DNA from: Clostridium sp.
Lineage (GTDB): Bacteria > Bacteroidota > Bacteroidia > Bacteroidales > Muribaculaceae
Length of the DNA stretch: 64,000 bases
Assembly: GCA_023666615.1 (NCBI GenBank)
Contig: JAMPBQ010000001.1
Coordinates: forward strand, 790,281-854,280
Direction of reading: 5' to 3'
In this document: positions 48,951 to 58,004 of the stretch, piece after piece
Layout: each line of letters starts with the position of its first letter
Numbering within the stretch: position 1 is the stretch's first letter
The notes under the pieces: model-generated
Databases searched by the model: none
What the model was told of the DNA's origin: nothing
Seen by the model: only the letters and a program-made list of their open reading frames with translations
Translations under genes and position numbers: made by a program

Positions 48951-50978
48951 ATGAACAAAATATTAAGCTACATAACGCTCGCATGCATGGCGGCAGGCTT
49001 TGCCTCCTGCTGGAGCGAGGATGAATTTGAGGCCGGCGCCCCCCGCCACCAGGTTACAGACCTTGTGGCCGTGCCCGGCGACGAAGAGGTGGAGCTGACG
49101 TGGACCATGCCTTCAGGCTGGAATCCCACCGACTTCCTGGTGACCTACACCGACGCGGACGACCAGGACATAACGATACGCACCTCCGGCTCAATGACGC
49201 ACCTTGTTACTGGGCTTGCCAATGGCACCCAGTACACATTCGGCGTGCAGGCCGTGTATGGCACCCTGATTTCGCAGAAGGTAGAGGCAGTGACCACCCC
49301 GGCCACCACTCGCTTCCCGGTGAAGGACTTTGCGGCCGAGACCGGCAGCGGATACGTGTTCCTGAGCTGGACCAAGCCCGGCACATCGGTGCTAGACTAC
49401 ACTCTGAAATACTACAAGGAGAGCAGCCCGGCCGAGGCTGAGACCAAGACCATCGCTGGAGAAGAGAACACCGCAATGGTGGAAGGCCTGGAGAATGACG
49501 CGAACTATATATTTGAGATAACGGCAAATTACGCCAAGGGCGCATCGGAGACCGTATCGCTGCGCGCTATGCCGTCGGAAGGCACTCCCTATTTCGTAAG
49601 CTCGGAATACGCAGTGGTGGGCCAGCCCATCAAGTTTACGTTCAACCGCGAGGACCGTCCGGGCGACACAGACGTAACCTGGACATTCCCCGGAGGAGTG
49701 GAATTGAAGGGCGATGAAGTGGAATACGCCTTCACCGGCGCCAACGCAGAGACCAAGGTTACGCTGAGCGCCAACACCGGCCACCGCATCCAGACCTGGG
49801 ACATCTACATCAATGTGCGCGAATATGGCGTATATGAGACGTCATGGGAGCAGGACGGCACAACCTACAACGGCTTCAAGGGCACATGCCCCGTATTCTC
49901 TCCCGACGGAAAGACCGTGTACATCATCACCTTCAACAAGGTATCGGCCCTCTACGCCTTTGACCTGGTGACCGGCGCCAAGAAGTGGACATACAATCCC
50001 GAGACCAAGGGAGGCAGCTACAATATGCTTACCGTGAACCCCGTGAACGGCGACATCTACTATGGCACAACCACAGCAGGACAGTTCTATTGCGTGACGG
50101 CAGAGGGCGAGCTCCGTTGGATGTTCAAGGGCGCCCAGAGCATGCAGGCAGCGGCTCCGGCTGTTAACAAGGCAGGCGACGTGGTTTACATCTGCGACAA
50201 TGCGGGCAACGTATTCGCCATCAACGCCAACAACGGCTCACAGATTTGGCAGGCCAAGGCGGCGGCCCAGGGCTCAGGCCTGCTGGTTAACGGCAACGAG
50301 CTTGTGGTTGGCGTTCAGAACGCCAAGGCCGTATCCTTCCTTGACGCAGCCACCGGCAATGTGATCAAGGAGCTTACCTTCGCCAAGGGCATGACCGAAA
50401 TTTCGGGCTTCGCGGTAAGCAACGACCGCACCAAGGCCTACGTTCCGCACAAGGGCGGCGCGATGAGCTTGATCGACCTGAATACGCACGAGGTACTGGT
50501 GAACGCCTTCACAGTGGCCAACAATGACCTCTACGAGCCCGTTGTTGCGCCGAACGGCGACGTATTCGTAGGATCGAAGAACTCGCACTGCTACATCATT
50601 GATGGCAACCTCACCGCGGTGAAGAAGGATATCACCACACTCGTAACACTCAATGGCAAAGAATTCAACAATGGCTTTAACTACTCCCACCCCGCGGTAG
50701 ACAATATGAACCGCTATATGATAGCGTCTGGCCAAATCCAGAACTACAATTTCATATTCGACGCATCGGGCAATGTGGTGGATCAATGGCAGGATGGAAG
50801 CTCGTCCAACCAGAAGCAGATGGGCGGCAACAACTTCATCAGTGGCATCTTCTTCTCCGCATATATCGGCGCAGGCAATGACAATGGCATCTTTGTAGGC
50901 AAATATGTAGGCGGCGAGCGCGCCGCATCTTGGAGCAGCCACGGCGGCGACCAGTGCGGCAGCTGCTGCGTGAAATAA
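48951..50978 (+). CDS. Surface lipoprotein: two FN3 domains, PKD-like domain and PQQ-like beta-propeller
   Basis: A 675-aa lipoprotein (signal ending FASC, Cys20). Two fibronectin type III-like domains follow (about 32-118 with GLANGTQYTFGVQA, and 122-207 with GLENDANYIFEITA), then a PKD-like domain (about 213-293, DTDVTWTFPGGVELKGD) and a propeller (about 300-650) with BamB/PQQ-type repeats such as GDVVYICDNAGNVFAINANN. The last residues hold three Cys (CGSCC). It sits directly after susD, the place of a surface binding protein or extracellular enzyme. No catalytic motif was recognised. It ends at a strong terminator. Confidence 0.8.
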   Translation: MNKILSYITLACMAAGFASCWSEDEFEAGAPRHQVTDLVAVPGDEEVELTWTMPSGWNPTDFLVTYTDADDQDITIRTSGSMTHLVTGLANGTQYTFGVQAVYGTLISQKVEAVTTPATTRFPVKDFAAETGSGYVFLSWTKPGTSVLDYTLKYYKESSPAEAETKTIAGEENTAMVEGLENDANYIFEITANYAKGASETVSLRAMPSEGTPYFVSSEYAVVGQPIKFTFNREDRPGDTDVTWTFPGGVELKGDEVEYAFTGANAETKVTLSANTGHRIQTWDIYINVREYGVYETSWEQDGTTYNGFKGTCPVFSPDGKTVYIITFNKVSALYAFDLVTGAKKWTYNPETKGGSYNMLTVNPVNGDIYYGTTTAGQFYCVTAEGELRWMFKGAQSMQAAAPAVNKAGDVVYICDNAGNVFAINANNGSQIWQAKAAAQGSGLLVNGNELVVGVQNAKAVSFLDAATGNVIKELTFAKGMTEISGFAVSNDRTKAYVPHKGGAMSLIDLNTHEVLVNAFTVANNDLYEPVVAPNGDVFVGSKNSHCYIIDGNLTAVKKDITTLVTLNGKEFNNGFNYSHPAVDNMNRYMIASGQIQNYNFIFDASGNVVDQWQDGSSSNQKQMGGNNFISGIFFSAYIGAGNDNGIFVGKYVGGERAASWSSHGGDQCGSCCVK

Positions 50979-51001
50979 GGACACAATAGGTATTAATTTC
51001 T

Positions 51002-51047
51002 GCGGGGCGCCTTCTCGGCGCCAGCCGACGAAGGCGCCCCGCTTTTT
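51002..51047 (+). terminator. Strong intrinsic terminator after the propeller lipoprotein
   Basis: GCGGGGCGCCTTC (51002-51014) pairs perfectly with GAAGGCGCCCCGC (51030-51042); the loop holds a further 4-bp stem. Five Ts follow. It may reduce expression of the downstream genes relative to susCD. Confidence 0.85.
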
Positions 51048-51062
51048 ACAAGAACACAAATT

Positions 51063-52733
51063 ATGAATCTTACCAAAATATTTTGCAGCTCACTCGCGAT
51101 GCTTGGCTGCCTTTTGGCAACGGGCTGCTCCGATGATGAAGAAAATGTGATCGGCGAAGTTGGCGCCAAGACCAGCATCACGCTTGGGCGCTATTACAAC
51201 GCCACCGGCTCAACGCTGAACCTCCTGTGGCAAGGCTCGGACAAGGCCGCCATGCTCGTGGCCGGCCCCGGCAAGTCGGAGGCGGCTTACGCGGCCCCCA
51301 TCACCACGGGCTCGGCCAGCGCCCTGTTCATGTTCCAGGTGAAGGCCTCTAGGAACGAAGAGTCCACAGTGATAGGATATTATCCAAGCACGGCCGACGT
51401 GACCTGCGTAGACGGCTTGGTACACTACCAGGTGCCCACCGCGCAGGATGGCACAATCTCACCCCTTGAGATTGGATACACCACCTGCAAGCTCACGGCC
51501 TATGAAGGCGCGACGCTCAACCTGAAGCAGGCCTACGCCACGCTCTACGTGAACGTGGCGCGCGGCAACTACAGCGTGGCCAAGGTGGAGGTATCGGCCA
51601 ACGGCGGCGGATTTCTTGCCGGAAACGTGAGCCTTGACCCGGCTACGGGCGAGAGCACAGCCGACGCGTCGGCCGTGACCGTCACCCCCGCGCAGGCATT
51701 GAGCTGCGTGAACGAATCGCAGATGATACCGGTGCTTTTGGCCCCGGTGGCTTTGGAATCGGGCTACACCGTGAAAATCACCACCACTGAAGGCAACGTA
51801 ATCTCCAAGGCATATGAGGAGGCGATAACGCTGGAGAGCGGGGAGCGCTACAACACCGACAACGTGAGCGACCCGAAGCAAAGGACCGTAGTGTTCTGCG
51901 GATCGAACATGGTGTATATGGTAGAGCCCAGCCTGATATCCAGCGGCAATTACCAGAGCGGCGTGATCTGGCAATGGGACGCCACAGACATAAAGGATGT
52001 GCTAGGGCTGGCGGCTAAGCGCTGCAACCACCTTGACGACTGCAAGCCGGTGGACCAGGGCAAGAAGCTCCTCTGCACCAGCTCCTACAACTGGACAGTG
52101 CTCCTTGACATAGAGACCAAGCAGCCGCTCTTCTACAGCAACCAGACCCCCGGGGCGCACTCGGCCGAATTGCTTCCCGGCAACAAGGTGGTGGTGGCTT
52201 GCTCAGACAATGGCGACAAGCTGCAGATTTATGACCTGAGCCGCTCCAACGAGATACTCTTCGAGTCAGAGCTGCCGTCGGCCCACGGCGTGGTATGGGT
52301 AGACGCCACACAGCGCCTCTACGCCATCGGCGGACAGAAGCTTAACATCTACATCCTGAAGGATGCCGACACTATGACGCCGAGCCTTGAGCTGGAGCGC
52401 TCTATCTCCACCCCGCAGGGCGGCCTGCACGACCTGAACATCGTTGACAGCAACACGCTCTCCGTGGCCGGACGCCGCAGCTACCTCTACGACATCGGCG
52501 CCAACTCGTTCAAGGAAATGACCCTGTTCAGCGGAAGCACCGCTCTGAAGAGCATGAACTACAACGCAGAGACCGGAGAATGCTGGTACACCGACTCCAC
52601 GGTGCCCGAGGGCACGCAGACATGGTCGACGCAGACCATCCACTACACCAAGAATGTGTTCGACGGGCCGGACGACATGACCTTCAAGGTGCCGGACATC
52701 GACGTCTACAAGGTGAGGGTGCTCAACTGGTAA
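51063..52733 (+). CDS. Lipoprotein with N-terminal beta domain and C-terminal propeller-like domain
   Basis: A 556-aa lipoprotein (signal ending ATGCSD, Cys22). The N-terminal 260 residues are beta-rich and resemble fimbrillin-like domains. From about residue 275 (VVFCGSNMVYMVEP) the protein has repeats suggesting a beta-propeller, with blocks HLDDCKPVDQGKKLL, AHSAELLPGNKVVVACSDNG and SAHGVVWVDATQRLYAIGG; these resemble the DUF6528 family, though this is from memory. It starts 16 nt after the terminator and precedes the phosphodiesterase. It may bind or act on the same nutrient (inference). Confidence 0.7.
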   Translation: MNLTKIFCSSLAMLGCLLATGCSDDEENVIGEVGAKTSITLGRYYNATGSTLNLLWQGSDKAAMLVAGPGKSEAAYAAPITTGSASALFMFQVKASRNEESTVIGYYPSTADVTCVDGLVHYQVPTAQDGTISPLEIGYTTCKLTAYEGATLNLKQAYATLYVNVARGNYSVAKVEVSANGGGFLAGNVSLDPATGESTADASAVTVTPAQALSCVNESQMIPVLLAPVALESGYTVKITTTEGNVISKAYEEAITLESGERYNTDNVSDPKQRTVVFCGSNMVYMVEPSLISSGNYQSGVIWQWDATDIKDVLGLAAKRCNHLDDCKPVDQGKKLLCTSSYNWTVLLDIETKQPLFYSNQTPGAHSAELLPGNKVVVACSDNGDKLQIYDLSRSNEILFESELPSAHGVVWVDATQRLYAIGGQKLNIYILKDADTMTPSLELERSISTPQGGLHDLNIVDSNTLSVAGRRSYLYDIGANSFKEMTLFSGSTALKSMNYNAETGECWYTDSTVPEGTQTWSTQTIHYTKNVFDGPDDMTFKVPDIDVYKVRVLNW

Positions 52734-52771
52734 TCCTCTACTGCTAGCAATAAATCAATCATAGAAACGAA

Positions 52772-53668
52772 ATGAAGAAATACATAATCCTATTATCGCT
52801 GTGCTGCGGCCTATGCGCCGCGGCGCAGCTTAACCGCGCGCAGCAGATACGCGAGAAGCTCCTAAAGGGCGATGATTCATCAGTGATAGTGGCCTCGCAC
52901 CGAGGCGACTGGCGAAATTTCTCGGAAAATTCCCTGGAAGGCCTTGAGGGCGCCATAGCCATGGGAGTGGACATTGTGGAGGCAGACCTGCAGATGACGA
53001 AGGACAGCGTGCTGATCCTGATGCACGACGGCAAGCTGGACCGCACCACCACCGGCAAGGGAAAGGTGTCGGAAGTAAGCATCGACTCCGTGCGCAAAGT
53101 GAACCTGAAGAACGGCTGCGCCATACGCACTCAGCAGAAGGTGCCCACGCTGGAGGAATACCTACTCTGCGCAAAGGGGCGCATCATGATCAACCTGGAC
53201 AAGGCCGACCGCTACTTCCCGCAAGTGATGGAGCTGGCCAAGAAGACCGGCACCACCGACCAGATCATAATGAAGGGCAACAAGAGCTATGAGGAGGTGA
53301 AGGAGCTGTTCGGCCCCTACATCGACGAGGTGATCTACATGCCCATTGTGAAGCTTGACGAGCCCAACGCCGAGCAGGAGATTGAGTCGTTCATAGCCGA
53401 CATGCACCCCGTGGCATTCGAGCTTTTGTTCGTAAGCGATTCCAATCCGCTTCCCCTGAAGCTGGCCAAGACGATGAAGGGGCGCTCGCTGATATGGTAC
53501 AATACCCTTTGGGACACGATGGCGGGCGGCCACGACGACGACATGAGCCTGCGCAGCCTTGACGAGGGCTATGGCTACCTGATCGACACGCTTGGCGCCA
53601 GAATGATCCAGACCGACCGCCCCGCCAGGCTGATAGAGTACCTCCGCGGCCGCGGTCTGCATGATTGA
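52772..53668 (+). CDS. Secreted glycerophosphodiester phosphodiesterase
   Basis: Cleaves glycerophosphodiesters to sn-glycerol 3-phosphate and an alcohol. The 298-aa product has a signal peptide (residues 1-18) and the GDPD catalytic set: His43-Arg-Gly (SHRGDWRNFSENS), Glu70-x-Asp72 for the metal (VEADLQMTKD) and His85-Asp (LMHDGKLDRTT). The C-terminal block shows QTDRPARLIEYL. It is probably periplasmic. Placement between susCD and a GlpT-family antiporter points to a catabolic role: products are taken up by the next gene, 23 nt downstream. Confidence 0.93.
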   Translation: MKKYIILLSLCCGLCAAAQLNRAQQIREKLLKGDDSSVIVASHRGDWRNFSENSLEGLEGAIAMGVDIVEADLQMTKDSVLILMHDGKLDRTTTGKGKVSEVSIDSVRKVNLKNGCAIRTQQKVPTLEEYLLCAKGRIMINLDKADRYFPQVMELAKKTGTTDQIIMKGNKSYEEVKELFGPYIDEVIYMPIVKLDEPNAEQEIESFIADMHPVAFELLFVSDSNPLPLKLAKTMKGRSLIWYNTLWDTMAGGHDDDMSLRSLDEGYGYLIDTLGARMIQTDRPARLIEYLRGRGLHD

Positions 53669-53691
53669 TGCCGGAAAAATCCAGATAGACT

Positions 53692-55044
53692 ATGGCATTT
53701 TCTTCCATAATCAATTTCTTCCGCATATCGGCTCCGAACCCAAAGCTGAGCGGGCGCAGCCATAAGGACTTCCGCCGTATCCAGCTGGCCACGTTCCTGT
53801 CGGCAACGATAGCGTACGGCTTCTACTACGTGTGCCGCTTGAGCATGAACATCGTGCGCAAGCCGATAGTGGACGAGGGAGTGTTCAACGAGACGCAGCT
53901 GGGCATCATAGGGTCTTGCCTGTTCTTCGTCTACGCGGTGGGCAAGCTGGCCAACGGCTTCCTTGCCGACCGCTGCAACGTGCGCAGGTTCATGGCCACG
54001 GGCCTTCTGCTGACGGCCCTTGTGAACTTGGCGCTGGGCTTCACCAACCTATTCTTGGTGTTTGCCATCCTTTGGGGCCTCAACGGCTGGTTCCAGTCGA
54101 TGGGGGCGCCGGCGGGCGTGGTGTCGCTCAACCGCTGGTACGAGCCGAATCGGCGCGGCACATTCTACGGCTTTTGGAGCGCCAGCCACAACCTTGGCGA
54201 GGCAATCACATTCATCACAATCGCCTTGATTGCAAGCGCCATGGGCTGGCGCTACGGCCTTATCGGCGCGGGCGCCGTTGGCCTTGTGGGCCTGGCGTTG
54301 GTGCTGATCTTCATGCGCGACACCCCGCAGAGCCAAGGCTTCATGTTGCAGGGCCCCGACCCCGGAGCCGAGCCGGCCAAGGCGCAGAGCGAGGATTTCA
54401 ACAAGGCACAGAAGCAGGTGCTGAAGAGCCTGCCCATATGGATTCTGGCCATAGCCAGCGCCTTCATGTACATCAGCCGCTATGCCGTGAACTCGTGGGG
54501 CGTATTCTATCTCCAGGCGGAGAAGGGATATGACATTCTCGACGCCGGATTCATCATCTCGATCAGCTCGGTGTGCGGCATCGTAGGCACGGTGTTCTCC
54601 GGCCTTATCTCCGACAAGCTTTTCAAGGGCTCGCGCAACGTGCCGGCGCTGATTTCCGGGCTTATGAACGTTGTGGCCCTGTCGATATTCCTTCTTGTGC
54701 CCGGGCAAAACCTGTGGCTTGACATTTTCGCCATGGTGCTGTTCGGCCTTGGAATCGGCGTGCTGATATGCTTCCTGGGCGGCCTTATGGCCGTGGACAT
54801 CGCCCCGCGCAACGCCGCAGGCGCCGCCCTTGGCGTCGTGGGCATCGCCAGCTATCTAGGAGCCGGCCTCCAAGACCTTATGAACGGCATGCTGATAGAG
54901 GCGCACAAGACGGTGGACGCGATGGGCAACGAAGTGTATGATTTCACCTACGTGAACATTTTCTGGATTGGCGCGGCGGCCCTGTCGGTGCTCCTCACCC
55001 TGCTGGTGTGGAACGCCAAGCGCTGCGACGACACCAAGTGCTAG
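53692..55044 (+). CDS. glpT: Organophosphate:phosphate antiporter (GlpT/UhpT family MFS)
   Basis: Inner membrane transporter, 450 aa, about 12 membrane segments. The N-terminal segment YGFYYVCRLSMNIVRKP matches the GlpT/UhpT family (conserved YxxCR with the substrate-phosphate-binding Arg), and GFLADRCNVRRFM and LNRWYEPNRRGTFYGFWSA fit too. Members exchange glycerol 3-phosphate, hexose phosphates or phosphoglycerate for inorganic phosphate. Coupling with the preceding phosphodiesterase makes glycerol 3-phosphate the likeliest substrate (inference). Ends at a GC-rich terminator. Confidence 0.88.
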   Translation: MAFSSIINFFRISAPNPKLSGRSHKDFRRIQLATFLSATIAYGFYYVCRLSMNIVRKPIVDEGVFNETQLGIIGSCLFFVYAVGKLANGFLADRCNVRRFMATGLLLTALVNLALGFTNLFLVFAILWGLNGWFQSMGAPAGVVSLNRWYEPNRRGTFYGFWSASHNLGEAITFITIALIASAMGWRYGLIGAGAVGLVGLALVLIFMRDTPQSQGFMLQGPDPGAEPAKAQSEDFNKAQKQVLKSLPIWILAIASAFMYISRYAVNSWGVFYLQAEKGYDILDAGFIISISSVCGIVGTVFSGLISDKLFKGSRNVPALISGLMNVVALSIFLLVPGQNLWLDIFAMVLFGLGIGVLICFLGGLMAVDIAPRNAAGAALGVVGIASYLGAGLQDLMNGMLIEAHKTVDAMGNEVYDFTYVNIFWIGAAALSVLLTLLVWNAKRCDDTKC

Positions 55045-55089
55045 ACGACAATCCCCTCCTGACGATGAAAGGCTAAATATAGGAAAGTA

Positions 55090-55107
55090 TCACGGATTTC
55101 ACGGATT
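55090..55107. repeat. Tandem 9-bp repeat after glpT
   Basis: TCACGGATT occurs twice in perfect tandem (55090-55098, 55099-55107), followed by an AT-rich palindromic stretch. Confidence 0.8.
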
Positions 55108-55172
55108 AAAATTTTAATTTTGTCAGTAAAATCTTCAAGGTACGATAAGGATTAAAAACTGAATATGCAAGC

Positions 55173-55207
55173 TAGGGCGCGCCAATGCCGGCGCGCCCTA
55201 ATTTTTC
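55173..55207 (+). terminator. Intrinsic terminator after glpT
   Basis: TAGGGCGCGCC (55173-55183) pairs perfectly with GGCGCGCCCTA (55190-55200), loop AATGCC, followed by ATTTTTCTTTT. The stretch 55045-55374 holds no gene: besides this it has a tandem repeat and the next gene's promoter. Confidence 0.85.
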
Positions 55208-55268
55208 TTTTATGGGCCTTTCGGCAGAGGAAAAAACTTGAAAAAGTGGCAAAAATCGCCAAAAACAC

Positions 55269-55299
55269 TTTGAAAAAAAGGCAAAAAACGTTATTTTTG
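55269..55299 (+). promoter_or_regulatory. Promoter of the AAA/DUF4143 gene
   Basis: TTTG (55269-55272) and TATTTTTG (55292-55299) are 19 nt apart, an excellent match to the Bacteroidetes consensus. The predicted leader is about 70 nt. Confidence 0.7.
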
Positions 55300-55374
55300 C
55301 CTTGAAAAAACGGGTTAAAATCTGTTAAAATTACATATATTATTGTTTGTTAACTATTTACAATATTACATTAT

Positions 55375-56721
55375 ATGCTTTATCGCAAAATTACCCAATA
55401 CATAGAAGATTTTTATGACTCTTCTAAAAATGCATTGCTTCTGACAGGCGCTCGCCAAACCGGCAAGACTTATTCCGCCCGGCAGCTTGGAAAAGGCTTC
55501 AAAAACTTTATAGAAATCAATTTCATTGAGCATCCGGAATACGTGGACATATTCAAAAATGTCACTTCGGCGGATGAGATATTGCTTCGCCTATCGGCCC
55601 TAACGCCTACACCTATGATAAAAGGCGAGACCTTGATTTTTTTCGATGAGGTGCAGAAGTGCGACAATTTGATAACGGCCATAAAATTCCTTGTGGATGA
55701 CGGGCGGTATAGGTATATTTTGAGCGGATCCCTTTTAGGCGTTGAGCTCAAGGACATAAAATCCCAGCCCGTTGGATACATGGGCATAAAGGAAATGTTC
55801 CCAATAGATTTTGAAGAGTTCATTATCAATATGGGCGTCTCCGAGCAGGTCAGGCAGAATATAAGGGATTGTTGGGAAAAGAGGACCGCAGTGGATTCGA
55901 TTGTCCACGATAGGATGATGCAACTGTTTCGGCTCTACCTTGTTGTGGGAGGGATGCCCGCCGCGGTGGCCGAATACATGGTATCCAATAATGTCAACAA
56001 TGTGATGAATGTGCAGCAAGACATTGTATCGCTCTATCGCCTTGACATCTCCCAATATGCGGAAAATGATAAGCTCAAAATCAAGGAGATATTCGACATC
56101 GTGCCTTCGGAGTTGGATTCGAAGAACAAACGATTCATTCTAAAGAATCTGAACGAACACGCCAAATATGACCGCTACAAGGACAGCTTTCTATGGCTAA
56201 AGGATGCCGGCGTGGTGATTCCTGTCTATAACGTGGAGGAGCCGAAGGCGCCACTGAAATTGGCGGAAACCAGGAACCTCTTCAAACTTTTCAGCAATGA
56301 TGTGGGGCTTCTGGCCGCGCAATACGCCAATGGCGTACAACTGAAGATTCTGACTGGGGATTCTTCGATAAACATTGGCGCGGTATACGAAAACGCCGTA
56401 GCCCAAGAGCTCCTTGCCCATGGATTGACTCCCTATTACTACAACAATAAGCGTCGCGGCGAGGTGGATTTCATCGCGCAGATTGGGGACCGAATAATGC
56501 CGATAGAGGTAAAGTCAGGCAAAGACTACATGAAACACGCCGCTTTGGCCAATATGCTTGAAGACTACTCGGCGGAAACCGGCCAGGCCATAGTTTTGGG
56601 CAACGCCAATGTAGAGGCGAAGGGCCCAATCCTGTACGCCCCAATCTACATGATCATGCACATCCAGCCGCCCCAATCCAACATCGGCGTCTACAAAATA
56701 GACCTCGCTCCGCTGAATTGA
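55375..56721 (+). CDS. AAA ATPase with DUF4143 nuclease-like domain
   Basis: A 448-aa cytoplasmic protein. The N-terminal AAA_14 domain has a Walker A motif GARQTGKTYSA (about 26-36), a Walker B motif TLIFFDEVQKC, and a sensor block YILSGSLLGVE. The C-terminal DUF4143 domain ends with a PD-(D/E)xK-like set: RRGEVDFIAQIGDRIMPIEVKSGK has the Asp and the E-V-K. The family is abundant in gut Bacteroidetes; its biological role is not established, though defence or stress roles are suspected. It has its own promoter and stands alone. Confidence 0.9.
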   Translation: MLYRKITQYIEDFYDSSKNALLLTGARQTGKTYSARQLGKGFKNFIEINFIEHPEYVDIFKNVTSADEILLRLSALTPTPMIKGETLIFFDEVQKCDNLITAIKFLVDDGRYRYILSGSLLGVELKDIKSQPVGYMGIKEMFPIDFEEFIINMGVSEQVRQNIRDCWEKRTAVDSIVHDRMMQLFRLYLVVGGMPAAVAEYMVSNNVNNVMNVQQDIVSLYRLDISQYAENDKLKIKEIFDIVPSELDSKNKRFILKNLNEHAKYDRYKDSFLWLKDAGVVIPVYNVEEPKAPLKLAETRNLFKLFSNDVGLLAAQYANGVQLKILTGDSSINIGAVYENAVAQELLAHGLTPYYYNNKRRGEVDFIAQIGDRIMPIEVKSGKDYMKHAALANMLEDYSAETGQAIVLGNANVEAKGPILYAPIYMIMHIQPPQSNIGVYKIDLAPLN

Positions 56722-56785
56722 CGGCTGGCGGGATGAAGGTGGCCCTTTGGTAGGGAGGCGCAATGGCGGATTCGGGGAGAGAAGA

Positions 56786-57865
56786 TTATAGGCCTTGGTT
56801 GAGTTCGGAATCGACAGCGTTCAGCAGGGTGTCTCCTCGCAGGTCGCGCCTTAATATTGTGCCGTCGGGGCTTATCAGAATTATCATTGGTATAGCATTG
56901 AATCCGTAAATATTCATCGGGGTTTCCCCGGCATCAATAATTTGAGGCCAAGGATAGTTGAGTTTTTCAAGCGCAGAAATCGTTTTATCGTGACTATCCC
57001 ACGTGGCGACCCCTAGAATCATAAAGCGGCCGTCATCCTTATATTTTTCATAAAGCGGGCGTAGAGTCTGCTCCGCCTCCTCCCTGCATGGGACGCACCA
57101 AGATGCCCAAAAATCGATCAGGACATATTTCCCCTTTCCGGCATAATCAGATAATTTCACATCCTTGCCATGAACAGTTTTTGCGCTGAAGTCGATAAAC
57201 GGCCGGCCAGGCATGGAATTTCGCAAGCTACAGTATTTTTTGTTGAAGTAGCCGAACAATCTGCGTTCGCTCAAATACGGCGATATCTTTGAGGCTGCGA
57301 TCTCCCATTCTTCCGGAGTCAGTCCCCAAAAGCCTCCAAGTTCCATTATGGCGTATTCGCCAATGCCATTCGAATTGTTTTCGATGGCGTCATATAACAG
57401 CTTTAATCTCTGTGGGCGCAGCTTGTCGTATAGATGCTTATAAATATCGCCTAATTCCGGCTGTTCAAACCCATGAGCTTGCAGTTCTTCTCCGAACTTA
57501 TCCAATTCATTGTCAAGTTCTGATAATTTAGACGCTAAATCAAGGAAATTCATCGTTAGGGATGTGCCGGAAGAAGGAATGTGCGTATTGAAATCTACTG
57601 CTACGAGACTGTCAAGGACGCAATTTGCATACATTCTGCCTCCGTCTAACCTGACGAATGCGGGGCGTGGGTAAGAGCCCTGAAATTTGAATTTTCCATT
57701 GGAAACAATTGTCGAGTCTATTTTCATTTCGTCGTCGTAGTCGCGAAGATACAGCATCTTTCCATCATATCCCGCAATTTCCCCTTCCACTACATAGTCA
57801 AGGGCAGAAGCAGCATTGGCTGAAAACAGCAAAAGCGAGAAGAATGTGCAAACAATCTTATTCAT
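56786..57865 (-). CDS. TlpA/ResA-like thioredoxin with N-terminal DUF4369
   Basis: A 359-aa exported protein (signal peptide 1-21). The N-terminal DUF4369 domain (about 25-120) has blocks such as GKMLYLRDYDDEMKIDSTIV and GKFKFQGS; a helical linker follows, then a thioredoxin domain (about 220-359) with the active site WCVPC (Cys257, Cys260). Such proteins reduce periplasmic or surface disulfides, for example in cytochrome c maturation. The substrate here is unknown. It stands alone on the minus strand. Confidence 0.92.
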   Translation of the reverse strand: MNKIVCTFFSLLLFSANAASALDYVVEGEIAGYDGKMLYLRDYDDEMKIDSTIVSNGKFKFQGSYPRPAFVRLDGGRMYANCVLDSLVAVDFNTHIPSSGTSLTMNFLDLASKLSELDNELDKFGEELQAHGFEQPELGDIYKHLYDKLRPQRLKLLYDAIENNSNGIGEYAIMELGGFWGLTPEEWEIAASKISPYLSERRLFGYFNKKYCSLRNSMPGRPFIDFSAKTVHGKDVKLSDYAGKGKYVLIDFWASWCVPCREEAEQTLRPLYEKYKDDGRFMILGVATWDSHDKTISALEKLNYPWPQIIDAGETPMNIYGFNAIPMIILISPDGTILRRDLRGDTLLNAVDSELNQGL

Positions 57866-58004
57866 GTGATAATGATAATTGGTGAGACATATGGAGCGCA
57901 GCGGTGTGCGCCGAAAAATCTATTACAAGCATAAATCCTATGCAGCCGCGAAGGCGCAAAAATGAAAGAGCGGCAATGGACGCATATCAAGGCTATGGCG
58001 GATT

